A stretch of DNA of 64,000 bases from Euglena gracilis (GCA_039621445.1 CP154956.1:5950170-6014169), one strand, 5' to 3'. Shown: positions 1 to 9,908, counted from the first letter of the stretch. Numbers and translations are program-made. Notes: a model not told the origin generated them from the sequence alone.

Positions 1-10
1 CGTAACCTAA

Positions 11-20
11 TCTGCTACCA
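11..20 (-). other. tRNA primer-binding site (PBS) following LTR L1
   Basis: Read on the minus strand the site is TGGTAGCAGA, two bases after the LTR end. It is complementary to a 3' end TCTGCTACCA, which fits initiator tRNA-Met of many eukaryotes. Its presence shows that L1 acts as the 5' LTR of a minus-strand element whose body lies beyond the left edge of the window. Confidence 0.7.
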
Positions 21-22
21 AG

Positions 23-329
23 TGTACGTCTGATCCCCAATTCCCAATTCCCAAAAAGCCTTCGCTTTCGCCTTGGCGCACCTACTTGGGAACTAAAAAT
101 CAGAGTAACAGTAAAAACCCTTTTCCCACTTCCCAATAAGCAAAGCACGGAGCAATGCAGGGAGGACGGACTGGAAATCCAAGTCCGGTCCAAGGAAAGG
201 AAGGAAAAGGTATAAGAAGAATACCACCTGTGGAGAGAGAAGGGGGCACCCATTAGGAGATCCTAATAGGATCTGCTTCCATCCTAACTTCCTCAACGGA
301 AGGGGACAGAAGCATACGCCTGGTACACA
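23..329 (-). repeat. LTR L1 of Ty3/gypsy-like element (minus strand)
   Basis: On the minus strand it begins TGTGTACC and ends ACGTACA, giving the usual TG...CA ends. The same roughly 320-bp sequence recurs at 5514-5839 (minus), 37694-37827 (plus, cut short), 48769-49089 (plus) and 53673-53999 (plus). No polypurine tract lies immediately upstream on the minus strand, so L1 is probably not the genuine 3' LTR of the Gag-protease piece beside it. A PBS follows it. Confidence 0.8.
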
Positions 330-1224
330 GGTGTACAGGGGTGTCTGAACTCGACACACCTGGTGGAAAACGTAAAAGTTGTGCAGCTGGGCGGCTACTC
401 GACACCGAAATTTCTTCAGGCCTTTGGGCTTTCGCCTGGGAACCCAGCGAAACGTGCGGGGTTAAGCTACTGGCTTTCCCTACCGCATGGGAAACGAGCG
501 GTAAAAGTGCGGTGGGTAGGGGGGCAGCTTTCTCTTTACCCCTAGGGTAGGAAACGGTGTTTTCGGTTGTGGAAAACGTTGTGGAAATGCGGGGGGAAAT
601 CCTGGGGGATGTCACGGGGAACAAGTTCGGGGGTGTGGTGTGTGTGCGGGGGGTAGTGCGCAAACCGTGCGAAGGACAATCCACCACCAATCGGTGTTGC
701 CGGAGGAACGGAAAACTGAGTATGACATCTGACCCGGCGATATTCGCCTCGAATGCCCAAGTACCCAGAAAATTTTGGAATTGTGGGGGGTGTGTGTGGT
801 GCTTCGGGATAATGGGGAGGACTATGTCCAAAATACATCCCAAGTCACCACCGCACATGGGGCTGTTGTCAGCGGTCATAATTTTGATGGGATTCTTGGC
901 ATGAACCAAGAGGGGGGTGGGTATAAGTCCTTTGCGGAAAAGAAGGGGGATTCGACACCCAGTGTCGACTAAAATTTTGGCTTGTGCACAGAAATTTTGA
1001 GTTTTGATTTTCGCTTGGACCAAAAGTTCCATGGGGGGTACGCAAAGCGAAGGGTCGGGTGTAAAATTGTTGTTGCGCCAACTGTTCCATGACCCTTGGC
1101 TTACTTTGCTCAACATTCCAAGCAAAAATTTGGCGCGGGGAGTGGGGGACCCGAAAATTTTCCGGGTACCGACCAAAAAGACCAATGGGCAGGGGGGGCA
1201 GGGGTGATCAGTTCCTACCTCCAT
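253..1224 (-). CDS. retroviral-type aspartic protease (PR), Ty3/gypsy element, 3' truncated
   Basis: An open frame of 323 codons that runs into LTR L1. The active-site motif V-D-T-G lies at about residues 86-89 (near position 965), and the second half carries a conserved G-S-D-V-I-L-x-F-P-F-L segment typical of the C-terminal half of such proteases. In these elements PR would release Gag and Pol proteins inside virus-like particles. It follows the Gag zinc-knuckle frame by 45 bp. RT, RNase H and integrase, which should come next, are missing because an LTR abuts the 3' end. Close homologues lie at 15393-16166 (minus) and at 20866, 26551 and 37835 (plus). The last 25 codons are LTR sequence. 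Confidence 0.75.
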   Translation of the reverse strand: MEVGTDHPCPPCPLVFLVGTRKIFGSPTPRAKFLLGMLSKVSQGSWNSWRNNNFTPDPSLCVPPMELLVQAKIKTQNFCAQAKILVDTGCRIPLLFRKGLIPTPLLVHAKNPIKIMTADNSPMCGGDLGCILDIVLPIIPKHHTHPPQFQNFLGTWAFEANIAGSDVILSFPFLRQHRLVVDCPSHGLRTTPRTHTTPPNLFPVTSPRISPRISTTFSTTENTVSYPRGKEKAAPLPTALLPLVSHAVGKASSLTPHVSLGSQAKAQRPEEISVSSSRPAAQLLRFPPGVSSSDTPVHLCTRRMLLSPSVEEVRMEADPIRIS

Positions 1225-1269
1225 CTGTTCATCAGCCCAGAGGTCCGTGCCCTCAGACCTCGGGCTCCC

Positions 1270-2541
1270 CTACTCCATATCGGAGTCGGCCTTTTGGCCT
1301 ATGGTGGACTTCCTAGAATAAATTGCGCGTATCGCGCGAATGGCATTCCTGTCTTCCGCCAACTCATCCTCGGTGCTCGCATCCCCCTCCCTGCCCGAAA
1401 CCAGGTCTTTTTCCTCGATAGAGGATATTTTGAAACCAACCCGTTGCCTATTGGCAGAACCGCGATTGGAATCGCGACGACCTTGGCTAGGGCGGGGAGA
1501 GCGGGAACGGGGGCACTTGGATGAATGGTGGTCTTTAGACCCACAAAGGGAACAACGGGTTCGTGATTGCGATTGCCTTTTGGCATCATGGCGACGCGGG
1601 GAGCGGTTATCCGCTCGACCGCGGTCGGATCGCGAAGAGGATGACCCACTTCGCGACCGAGATCGCGAAGAATCGCGATTTGCATCCCGATTGCGGGTAG
1701 TGGGGCGGGGGGACCGACCACGCGGTATGAAACCACGTCCGCTATTGCGGTGGGGTGAACGGGAACGCGGTCTTCCATCACCCGATCGGTATCCCGACCG
1801 CTGCGAATGCGCAGATCGTGAGGAACGCGAACTCCAGGAAGAGAGGGATCCTCGGGGGCTCTTACTGCGCTTTCGCGCTTGGGGGTTCGGACATTCGCGA
1901 GACATATGTCCCGGTTGATTACACAAAAAGCACACTTTGTCCGAAACTTGGTCAGAAGAGCGCGAATAGCGCGGTTTGGATTCCCGTGTCGGGGATTTGG
2001 GGTTTGAGCGCGGATAGCGCGTTTTGGAATCACTGGATGGTGATTTTGGTGATTTTTTGGGGGTAGTCCTTTGGACTGCATGGACTGAACCGGTGGGTAC
2101 ACCCGCGGTAGGGTGGTGGTGATATGCCGATTCAATCTGTCCCAGAAGTTGTGATAACTTCATTTGTTTGGAAATATAATTCCATCTCTCATCGAGAGTC
2201 AAAATGTGTCCCGCGAGTTCCTCGCGGTGAATTTCCTTGATGAGTTTGGGGATGTAGCGCAGTAATACCGCATCAAATTGTTCTTTGATTTGCTTTTCCC
2301 CTAACTCATCAACCTCGGCTGCTAATGCAAGCCACTTGGAGTACCCCAAGTCTATCGACTTCCATTTGCGGTCCGGTGGGGTGAATTGGCGCCATTTGTT
2401 TTCCAGACTGATTCTGGAAACCAAACTGGAGCATGAAGAAGCATATTGCTCAACCAATTCTTCAAAAGAAATGCGCCTGCCAATGACCAATTGTCTGGCG
2501 CGTTCTTTTTCATCCCTGGGGAGGCAATCGATGAATTCCAT
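1270..2541 (-). CDS. Gag C-terminal part: capsid end and nucleocapsid with two CCHC zinc knuckles
   Basis: An open frame of 423 codons. Residues 1-140 match the capsid-like segment shared by every Gag copy in the window (it opens M-E-F-I-D-C-L-P). Two C-x2-C-x4-H-x4-C zinc knuckles sit at residues 204-217 and 330-343. The roughly 110 residues between them are extremely rich in Arg-Ser and Ser-Arg dipeptides, resembling an RS domain of splicing factors. The C-terminus keeps the conserved block around S-G-R-E-G-D. The expected role is binding and packaging the element's RNA. Its true start is not the local Met: the frame continues the Gag piece at 2510-4015 through a one-base insertion near 2530. 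Confidence 0.8.
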   Translation of the reverse strand: MEFIDCLPRDEKERARQLVIGRRISFEELVEQYASSCSSLVSRISLENKWRQFTPPDRKWKSIDLGYSKWLALAAEVDELGEKQIKEQFDAVLLRYIPKLIKEIHREELAGHILTLDERWNYISKQMKLSQLLGQIESAYHHHPTAGVPTGSVHAVQRTTPKKSPKSPSSDSKTRYPRSNPKSPTRESKPRYSRSSDQVSDKVCFLCNQPGHMSRECPNPQARKRSKSPRGSLSSWSSRSSRSAHSQRSGYRSGDGRPRSRSPHRNSGRGFIPRGRSPRPTTRNRDANRDSSRSRSRSGSSSSRSDRGRADNRSPRRHDAKRQSQSRTRCSLCGSKDHHSSKCPRSRSPRPSQGRRDSNRGSANRQRVGFKISSIEEKDLVSGREGDASTEDELAEDRNAIRAIRAIYSRKSTIGQKADSDME

Positions 2542-4015
2542 CTTGATTCACCTCCGGGTTTGTGTCCTGGGTTGGCCCTTTCAATGCCCAGTAGTATTCC
2601 CAGTCCCGGAAAAACTGTCTCCATGTGGTTGGATCAACATCCCACTGGGGTTTCACCTTATCCGCGATTGTGATGGTGCCATTGAAGTCTTTCTGAGAAA
2701 CCCAATGACCCTCGGTGGTATTCCGCGGTTTTGGGCCTGGGTACGCTCGAGCACCAAGAGTATCCTTTCCGGATTCTTGTCGGAATCGCGAAATTTCTGG
2801 TGAAGGTGAATCCTGGTACCGGAAATCCGGTCGCAAACCCCGTTGGTCACACGTAATACGGGGACTCTCCGGTGTGGGGGTATGTCGCGCATGCAACATG
2901 TGCCCCACTCCCGGTGTACGGGTTCGGCTCATTCCATGCACAAGCATGGAATGATGGATTTCTTGGTGGAGACTTGGCGGAATCGCCGTGTTTTCCGAAA
3001 ATTCGGTTCCCGTAATGGTAAATTCATCCGAAAACTGGGTTTGGGTCGTGGACAGGGCCAATGGTGGCACAATTCGCGGAATCGCGGATTGTGACACTCG
3101 GGACACGGGTGGTGGTGGTGCATGTGCACCTAGATTCGGGTTGTGGAAACGCGAATCTGGAACATTTGGCGCGTCTTCGGCAATGCATACTGCCGAATTG
3201 CGGTGTGAAACCCACTGTTGGTTGGACACATTATCCAAACCCACAGACAAGTCATGCACACTTTGTTCCAAATGCTCAACGAGTTGGAGTTGGCCGCAAA
3301 TACGGTCAACTTCATCCTCCAAAGCGCGAATAAGCTTGCGGTAACGGGAGAAGTCATCCAAATGCGGAATCCTTTCGGAAATTCTGGTGACATCTTGGAC
3401 AGGTTTCCTGTGAGACTCATCCAATAATTGGAGTTGTCCCGTTAATGCTGTTACCTCTTTTGAGAGAATCTGCAAAGGTGTTTGCACCTTGGTCGGTGTG
3501 GTGGTGGGTGCAACCGGTGCGGGATTATCCGACAACGCAGTTGTGGTACCCACTGGCAAATTTCCGGGTTGTGGCTTATCCAACAACGCGGAAATTCGCT
3601 CATCCAACCTGGTAAACTCACCTTGGGTGGATCGGGCCTTCCGATTCACTGACTCCTCAAGCCGTAATAGGCTGTTGCAAAAATCTTGCAAGGTTTCCTG
3701 ATTGTCAGTGAGCATTTTATCATAAAATGCCTTGAAATCAGGGTTCTCGGTAATCCGGGAACTGGAACCTGCAGGTAGAGACTGCATTTCCGTTACTTTG
3801 GTAGACACCGGTGCATACCAGGTCTGGAGTTCCCCAATAGCAGTTTGCATACCGCTAATGTCCGGAACTCGGTGGGAAAGTGCGGAATAGTTTTGTTGCA
3901 AACCCGCAATGGCCGAGTTAATCCCGCCAATGTCGGATTGCAACTGCAACTGCAGGGAATCCTTTCCGCGCTTTCTGGGAACACTTTCGCGCTCAGATTG
4001 GATAATCCACCCCAA
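2510..4015 (-). pseudogene. Gag middle part (coiled-coil and capsid region), frameshifted on both sides
   Basis: A frame of 501 codons, homologous residue for residue to the plus-strand Gag at 23894-25110. It contains heptad-like stretches and a long Pro/Thr-rich linker before the segment ending near W-R-Q-F-F-R-D-W-E-Y-Y-W-A-L. Upstream it should join the N-terminal frame (3793-5232), but the two are in different frames with the switch near 3975. Downstream it should join the zinc-knuckle frame; here an extra A (gaggtgaatcaag, where the plus-strand copies read gaggtgatcaag) shifts the frame. It is therefore a broken gene in this copy. Confidence 0.7.
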
Positions 4016-5232
4016 CTTGCGTCACAATAGCAGGTTTTCTGCTCCAAACGGGAAAGTCGCTCCTTCAACTGCCGCACATACGTGTGGGGAGCAAAATTCT
4101 CGTTGGCTTGTGACTGGAATTGCCGAAACTTTACCGTTTCATCGCACAACTGCATAATGCGGTGTTGCGATTCATGGGAAGTTGCGGACAATGTGGTGAA
4201 ATGGTCCATAGACACAAATCCACCAGTACTGGATGTTGCAGACGAGGAATCTCGTGCATGCAACTGTTGTTGCAAATGCAACAACGCGGATGAACAGGAC
4301 TCCATTTGTCCCGATAACTGTCGTAGTGAGTCATGCAAGTGCAGAAACTTGGAGTCATTCCGCGTTTCCGCTTCATGCATGCATTCACTAATTTGCCGGA
4401 AGTTTTGCGGGAGTTGTTGGCACATTTTGTCAAAGGTTTCCCGAAAGTTTGCAAAGTCAATACTCGCACTTTCGAAATTCCTCTGGAAATATTTGCCTAC
4501 TTCCTGCAAGTAATTCCAGCAGTATTCCAGCTTGGTGAAGACATGTTTTTGGTTGTCCTCATCAAACTGGAGCACTTTGTTGAGTGCGGTTGCACAATCT
4601 GCAACACATTGTTGCACATGGTTGAACTGCCTCACAAGGGGGTGATCCCCTGGAAGCCGAGCAACGATATCCTGCACATCCTCAGCAGTGAGGAGCTCCG
4701 CAGTGCCCTTCCCATAGCCATCCATGGGTTGGGACGTACCGGAGAATTCCGGTACAACTAGGCGAATCTCCGGCTGCCAAAGTAGTGTGGGATAACAACC
4801 AAGATCGGGTGGTGGTGGCAAAGCTTTATAAGGGCTTGCCCGTGGAAGAACGGGTGGTGGTTGAAAGAAACACGGGGTTTCCAGCCCACCATCACCAGAG
4901 AAGCCCGGTGGCGGAATCACCACCGGTGTCTCCGGTGTGTGCAGCTGCACCGTTGCCGCAGATAGAGGCGAATACCCCCGTTGTGGCAAGGTGAGTGCGG
5001 AAGAGGCCACATTAGCCCCTGAAGCCAATGATGTGGAGGGCTCATCGCCGACCACTGTCAATGATGACAGGTGTTGCAATTGAGACAATTGAACCAATTG
5101 TGCCTCAACGGCGTGGGAACTGGAAGCACTTTCACGTAAAAGCTTCCAATCCCCTGTTTCTTGGTCAATGTCTTGCAATGATGCCTGTAATAAGGCATAG
5201 TAGAATTGATGGTTGGGGCCTGTGCTTTGCAT
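3793..5232 (-). pseudogene. Gag N-terminal part, start Met-Gln-Ser
   Basis: I place the start at the ATG at 5232-5230 because the paralogous Gag at 51049 and the fragment at 8226 also begin M-Q-S. The product starts with an acidic, low-complexity stretch, then a Pro-rich region (E-T-P-C-F-F-Q-P-P-P), then an alpha-helical region with many Leu/Gln heptads suggesting coiled coils. Paralogue 50009-51049 matches throughout, so the protein was under constraint. The last 60 or so codons are out of frame with the remainder of Gag, with the shift near 3975. About 270 bp of leader separates it from LTR L2. Confidence 0.7.
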
Positions 5233-5501
5233 CTTTCTGATGGCAAAAACAGCAAAAACCGACAAAACTAAGCAGATGTGCTGGCACCAGAGGGGCTGTA
5301 ACGGGTAATACCGTACAGAGCCTTCCGGAGCCTGCTCGTCTGCTTAGACGTTGACTAGAAGCCAGGAGCTGACGCTGCGACCGTGTAATAACGGTGCAGG
5401 GGCCCTCCGCTGCCAGTCAGCGTAGGATCGAACCAATCTGCTACCAATTGTAATACCTGGTAGCCTTTCTTTCTGTGAAGTATGTGTAGGAGCGTAACCA
5501 A
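5233..5501 (-). other. 5' untranslated leader of the minus-strand gypsy element
   Basis: It lies between the PBS and the Gag start on the minus strand. There is no convincing coding frame. It contains short inverted repeats around 5300-5410 and the internal motif taatacctggtagcc near 5450, which resembles a partial copy of the PBS region. It is the usual place for packaging and dimerisation signals, but none can be identified by sequence alone. Confidence 0.5.
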
Positions 5502-5511
5502 TCTGCTACCA
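5502..5511 (-). other. tRNA primer-binding site following LTR L2
   Basis: TGGTAGCAGA on the minus strand, two bases after the LTR end, the same arrangement as at 11-20 and 51361-51370. It matches initiator tRNA-Met. It establishes L2 as the 5' LTR of the minus-strand Gag-protease element. Confidence 0.75.
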
Positions 5512-5513
5512 AG

Positions 5514-5839
5514 TGTACGTCTGATTCCCAATTCCCCTTTCCCAATTCCCAAAAAGCCTTCGCTTTCGCCTCGGCGCACCTACTTGGGAACTGAAAATCA
5601 GAGTGACAGAAAAACCCTTTTCCCACTTCCCAAGAAGCAATTCACAGAGCAATGCAGGGAGGACGGACTGGATATCCAAGTCCGGTCCGGAGAAAAGGAA
5701 GGAACAGGAATATAAAAGAATAGAATAAAGAATATCACCTGTGGAGAGAGAAGGGGCACCCATTAGGAAATCCTAATAGGATCTGCTTCCATCCTAACTT
5801 CCTCAACGGAAGGGGACAGAAGCATACGCCTGGTACACA
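5514..5839 (-). repeat. LTR L2, 5' LTR of the minus-strand gypsy element
   Basis: A 326-bp LTR with TGTGTACC...ACGTACA ends on the minus strand. It is followed in the element's direction by a PBS and then Gag. An AT-rich stretch at about 5712-5732 (TATTCTTTTATATTC in the sense direction) could supply a TATA element. The base just outside its 5' end (5840) already belongs to a plus-strand Gag fragment. Confidence 0.85.
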
Positions 5840-5841
5840 TT

Positions 5842-7582
5842 TTTCCCTTTACCGCAAACGCATTAGGCATTTGGAGACTGAGGTTGACCGTATTTGCGGC
5901 CAACTCCAGCTGGTGGAATATTTGGAAGAAACGGTGCATGACTTATCCGCGAGGTTGGATAAAATGTCCACTCCGGTACCGGTTATGCCACCACCCACCG
6001 CGGTAAGCGCTGCGGTTGGTATTCCAAATGTCCCGGAATCGCGTTCTCAAACTACCATTTCTGGAGTAGGAAACCATACATTCACCGCAAATTTGGTACA
6101 ACCACCCGCGAAAAGGCGAATTGTACCACGTTTATATTTGCCCACATCACAAACCCACTTCCCGGAGGACATTTCCGATGAGAAAATTGGTCCACCGCTC
6201 GAAAATTCGAGTCTCCACCAAGAAATTCAACATTCCAACCTTGTGCGAGGAATGAGCCAACACCCCACACCTGGTATTGGTCATGTGTCGCATTCGCGAT
6301 TTTGCCAAGCACCAACGGGTTCTGGACTACCAGATCACCCATCGGGTTTTCGGCGGGAAACCTGCCCCACCGGGAGAATTTCACCACATTTTTCGCCTTT
6401 ACCGCAGGAAAATACTGCCACCCCTACACTTGGTGCGGGAAATCCTGCACGGGGTACACTTGGAGCAGAAAATCCGCGAAATGCGCTTGGTGTTAAGAAT
6501 TACCCGGACCCAAATCCCTGGAATACCACTGAGGGTCATCGGGTTACTCACAGAGACTTCAAGGGCACCATCGCATTCGCGAACAAGGTGAAACCCCAAT
6601 GTGACGGGGATCCAACCACATGGAGACAGTTATTTCGAGACTGGGAGTACTACTGGGCATTAAAGGGACCCAACCAAGACCCTAATCCCGAGGTAGTCAA
6701 GATGGAATTCATCGATTGTCTACCGAGGGAGGAGCGAGAACGCACACGCAATTTGGTGATACGTAATGGCGTATCATTTGATGACCTGGTTGAGCAATAC
6801 ACTTCAACTAACTCAAGTCTGGTCACCAGGATTACCCTGGAGAATAAATGGCGACAATGCGCGCCATCGGATCGCAAATGGAAGTCCATTGACCTTTGGT
6901 ATGCCAAATGGCTAACACTTGCTTCTGATGTTGATGAACTTAGCGAGAAGCAAATACGTGAACAATTCGATGTGGTTTTGTTGCATTTCACACCATCCCT
7001 CGTGAAGGATATCCATCGCGAGGAGTTGGCGACGTATGAGATGACTCTTGCCCAACGTTGGAATTATGTGTCAAAGCACCTCAAGCTCACACAGGTTTTG
7101 TGACAAATACAGTCCGCTTTCCAAACGCATCCCACCGCGGGAATCACTGCGGGTGCGGTTAATGCGTTGCACAAATCACCCACGTCACCAAGGTCACCCA
7201 CCACGGGACTGAAAACGCGGAATCAGCGTTCTTCGGACCAAGGCATGGATAAACTGTGCTTTTTGTGCAACAAATCTGGTCACATGTCGCGGGAATGCCC
7301 GGATCCCGATGCGCGAAAGCGTATTGGGAGTCCAAGGGGCTCGACCTCCTCACGGAGATCGGGTTCCTCAGCGTTTTCACGTCATTCGGGTGCTTCACGG
7401 TCTTTGGAGAACCGCTTTAGTGGTAGTAGGCCCAAGTCACCATCGCGTGATGGTCGGGAAAACCGTCCTTCTCGCGGTCGGTGACCTGGTCCCCCTACCC
7501 GAAAACGGGATTTCAATCGCGACCCTTCACGATCTCGTTCGCGAAGTGGATCATTCTTTTCGTGGGAGTCACCGGGGAAACC
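5842..7582 (+). pseudogene. Gag fragment (middle to zinc knuckle), plus strand
   Basis: Starts inside Gag (F-S-L-Y-R-K...E-V-D-R-I-C-G-Q-L) immediately after LTR L2 and ends in the Arg/Ser-rich region immediately before LTR L6. One long frame (5871-7103) ends at TGA where the other copies continue L-L-G-Q-I. Beyond it, the CCHC knuckle C-F-L-C-N-K-S-G-H-M-S-R-E-C appears near 7255-7298. No start, protease or Pol is present. It is diverged from the 18.8-49 kb copies but clearly the same family. Being flush with an LTR on both sides suggests two later insertions or recombinations trimmed it. Confidence 0.75.
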
Positions 7583-8012
7583 TGTGTACCAGGCAGCTAT
7601 TCTGTCATGGCACTGTGTACCAGATACAATGGGCTACGGCCTACAATCTGGCTACGGCCGGGCTGTACACAGTGGCATGGTTAAACCATAAGACAAAGAG
7701 AGAATCTCAGAGCTAGCGAAAGCTTAGCAAAAGTAACTGGTTCCTAACTCAAGGTTACAGGGTTTGGTGCTTTGCAATTCTCTTTTAGAATTCTGAGGGC
7801 GAAGTCCCATTTGAATAGAAGTTTTATTTCTTTCTTTTACAAAGCTCGAAAGAGCAAAAGTCACTTTCATATAAGGGACTGAGGTCCCACAAATTCTCTT
7901 TGCCTTTGTGCTTTGCAATCAAAAGGGGAAATGGAAATATTTTTTATTGTTACTCCCCCCACGGGGTTTTCGGGAGGAAAGCATAAGTAGAATAGCCGGG
8001 GTGGGACGTACA
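7583..8012 (+). repeat. LTR L6, 5' LTR of a second gypsy subfamily (plus strand)
   Basis: Begins TGTGTACC and ends ACGTACA followed by CT and a PBS, the same layout as L1 and L2, but the internal sequence and length (about 430 bp) differ. A second TGTGTACC at 7614 is an alternative start. An AT-rich block (tattttttattg) lies near 7934. It stands 214 bp upstream of a Gag start. Confidence 0.65.
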
Positions 8013-8014
8013 CT

Positions 8015-8024
8015 TTGTAGCAGA
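8015..8024 (+). other. tRNA primer-binding site following LTR L6
   Basis: TTGTAGCAGA, one mismatch from the TGGTAGCAGA found after the other LTRs and at the same two-base distance from the LTR end. It supports L6 as a 5' LTR. Confidence 0.6.
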
Positions 8025-8225
8025 ATAGGTTTAACGGTCGAACGACCAAACAAAAACTCAGAAAAAGGCGCCTAAGCACGGGCGAGGTGTCTCAGGGGCA
8101 CAAGTGGCTACGGCTGCATCACAAGGCCTCTGAGCCGCCACCTTTGCTTACCTTTTAACACAAATTTTAACAAATTTTATAATTTTTACGGTTTTCACAA
8201 AAAGTTTCCCAACTTTTCATCATAA

Positions 8226-8430
8226 ATGCAAAGCGCAAATGCGAACAATGGAAACGCACCTGTTAACTATGCTTTGTTAATAGGTTCGCTTCGTGGACTG
8301 CAGAATGCAGACGAAGTCGCTACGGCGATAGAAAATTTTTCCTTACAAGGGGCGAATGCCCAAGTCGCTTTAGCGACAGAAAATTTTTATTCACAAGGGG
8401 CGGATGCCCACACCGCTTCGGCGGTACCCC
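8226..8430 (+). pseudogene. Gag N-terminal fragment, second subfamily
   Basis: The ATG at 8226 opens M-Q-S-A-N...Y-A-L-L-I-G-S-L-R-G-L, which aligns with the Gag starts M-Q-S-T...Y-A-L-L-Q-A-S-L at 5232 and M-Q-S-T...D-L-L-M-R-S-L at 51049. After about 65 codons the frame enters the hairpin minisatellite and coding similarity is lost. The frame stays open to 9551, but that stretch is low-complexity and then antisense to accessory ORFs, so I do not call it coding. Confidence 0.55.
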
Positions 8431-8786
8431 CCCCCCCCACAACTGTGTTTTCGAACCCAAACCGCTTTAGCGGTGGCCCCCCCCCCCTACAACAAGCCGC
8501 TTCGGCGGTGCCCCCCCCCCTACAAGGGTCTTCGGACCCAAGCCGCTTCGGCGGTGCCCCCCCCCCCTCCAAGGGTCTTCGGACCCAAGCCGCTTCGGCG
8601 GTGCCCCCCCCCCTTCCAAGGGTCTTCGGACCCAAGCCGCTTCGGCGGTGCCCCCCCCCCTCCAAGGGTCTTCGGACCCAAGCCGCTTCGGTGGTGCCCC
8701 CCCCCCCTCCAAGGGTCTTCGGACCCAAGCCGCTTCGGCGGTGCCCCCCCCCTCCAAGGGTTTTCGGACCAAAGCCGCTTCGGCGG
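8413..8786. repeat. minisatellite of paired TTCG hairpins, unit about 46 bp
   Basis: About seven units of 44-49 bp. A typical unit holds a C-tract of 8-10, then the hairpin GGGTC-TTCG-GACCC, then CCGC-TTCG-GCGG. In RNA read from the plus strand each loop is a C(UUCG)G tetraloop, the most stable known RNA tetraloop class. Examples: 8526-8539 and 8543-8554. Two units have variant hairpins (TTTA loop at 8462-8473, GG-T-GG stem near 8683). The C-tracts vary in length, as slippage would produce. Confidence 0.9.
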
Positions 8787-8799
8787 TGCCCCTGTTGCT

Positions 8800-9863
8800 C
8801 GTTGTGTCGTTCAGCGGGTTTGCACGGTTCTGCAGGCTGTGATTTAGCCTTAGGCTTACTGCCTTTTTCTTTCCGCTGTGGCGGAAGGGTGCGTTCTGCA
8901 GGAGACTTTGGAGCAGGTTTGACCGTTGGTGTGGTGGTAGGTGGTACGTCAGGAGCTGTCGGCACCACCTGTTCAGGTGTGTGTACCACTACGGCTGTTG
9001 TCTCATGTGGTGGCGTCTGTTCGACGGTAGTCGATTTGGTTGTTGTCACCACTTCGGGTGTTTGGACATCAGGAGTAGAACTGGCCGCGTCAGCTGCCAG
9101 TGCTGTGGTGGAAGCCGTAGCTTCTTGTGTGGGTTCTTCGCCAAGTCCCGTGTCACGGGGACTTCGCGTTGAAGAGGAAGACCTCGATCGCGCCATTGCA
9201 ACCATCGAGGCTACGCCACTTCGGACGCTTCCGAGGACGCGTTCTGCAGCGCGTCCGACTTGTGGTGGTATGAGTATAAAGTCGTCTGGGTCTTGGTACC
9301 TGTCGATACCTTCCCGTTGTTGTCTCGTGATCAGTTCGCGAAATGCGATTATCTCAGCATCAGTTACTGCCCGACCACCTTCCGCATGTGCGGGTGGGTG
9401 GAACCACGTCTGCCGAAGGCACTGCGGCCGTTGTGGAGTCTGCAGGCACTTCAGCCATTGTAAATTCTGTAGGCGCGTCAGGTTCCGCGTCTGGCAATGG
9501 TGTTTGTGGTCGTGTTTGAGCAGGCGTTGTGGCTGGCACTTCGGCCCTTAGAGCATGTTGCACGCCGGCATCTCCGGGTTCAGCCTCCACAGATGCGGAG
9601 GAGACGGAGCGTGTACTGTGTTCATTGTCTGTCCCTTCTTCCATTTCCCCATCGCTGGATGACCCAGAAGCGGAAACGGACGAAGAGTCTGAACAGTGTA
9701 CGGGAGTGTGTTCAACAGACATTGTAGGTGTAGGTGGAGGCTGTGGCAAACGTTCTTCCGAACGTTTAGTTGCAGGCTTCGCTGCTGCTATGTCTGTTGT
9801 CGTTGTAGATGATGCAGCCGTCGGAGGTTGTTCAACTGCAGATTGTGCTGCTTCGGCCTCCAC
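8800..9863 (-). pseudogene. accessory ORF A5 of second subfamily, low-complexity acidic/Ser/Pro-rich protein
   Basis: Two open pieces in different frames on the minus strand: 9863-9360 (Ala/Thr/Pro/Glu-rich with an acidic Ser patch near D-S-S-S-V-S-A-S-G-S-S-S-D-G) and 9205 down to the minisatellite. No known domain. Its position after A4 matches the Pro/Glu-rich A5 of the plus-strand copies (34263-35843), and composition is alike, but I see no convincing residue alignment. The 3' end is lost at the minisatellite. Confidence 0.4.
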
Positions 9864-9908
9864 CGGCTGCGGTTCAGGAAGTTTTATACGTGGTCGCAGA
9901 CGGAAGTT

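Larger units (their letters stand above)
330..5839 (-). mobile_element. Ty3/gypsy-like LTR retrotransposon, minus strand, LTR-Gag-PR only
   Basis: In transcription order: LTR L2, PBS, leader, Gag (two frameshifts), protease, then an abrupt join to LTR L1. All of RT, RNase H, integrase, chromodomain and the accessory region are absent. The copy is non-autonomous as sequenced. It belongs to the same subfamily as the plus-strand copies at 18.8-49.1 kb, since Gag nucleotides are nearly identical in the opposite orientation. Confidence 0.75.

Noticed and set aside
8413-8786. CRISPR-like array
   Set aside because: Units are continuous tandem repeats with no unique spacers.
8430-9551. 441-codon plus-strand frame starting at 8226
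   Set aside because: Only the first 65 or so codons resemble Gag. The remainder is the minisatellite and then the antisense of accessory ORFs conserved on the other strand.
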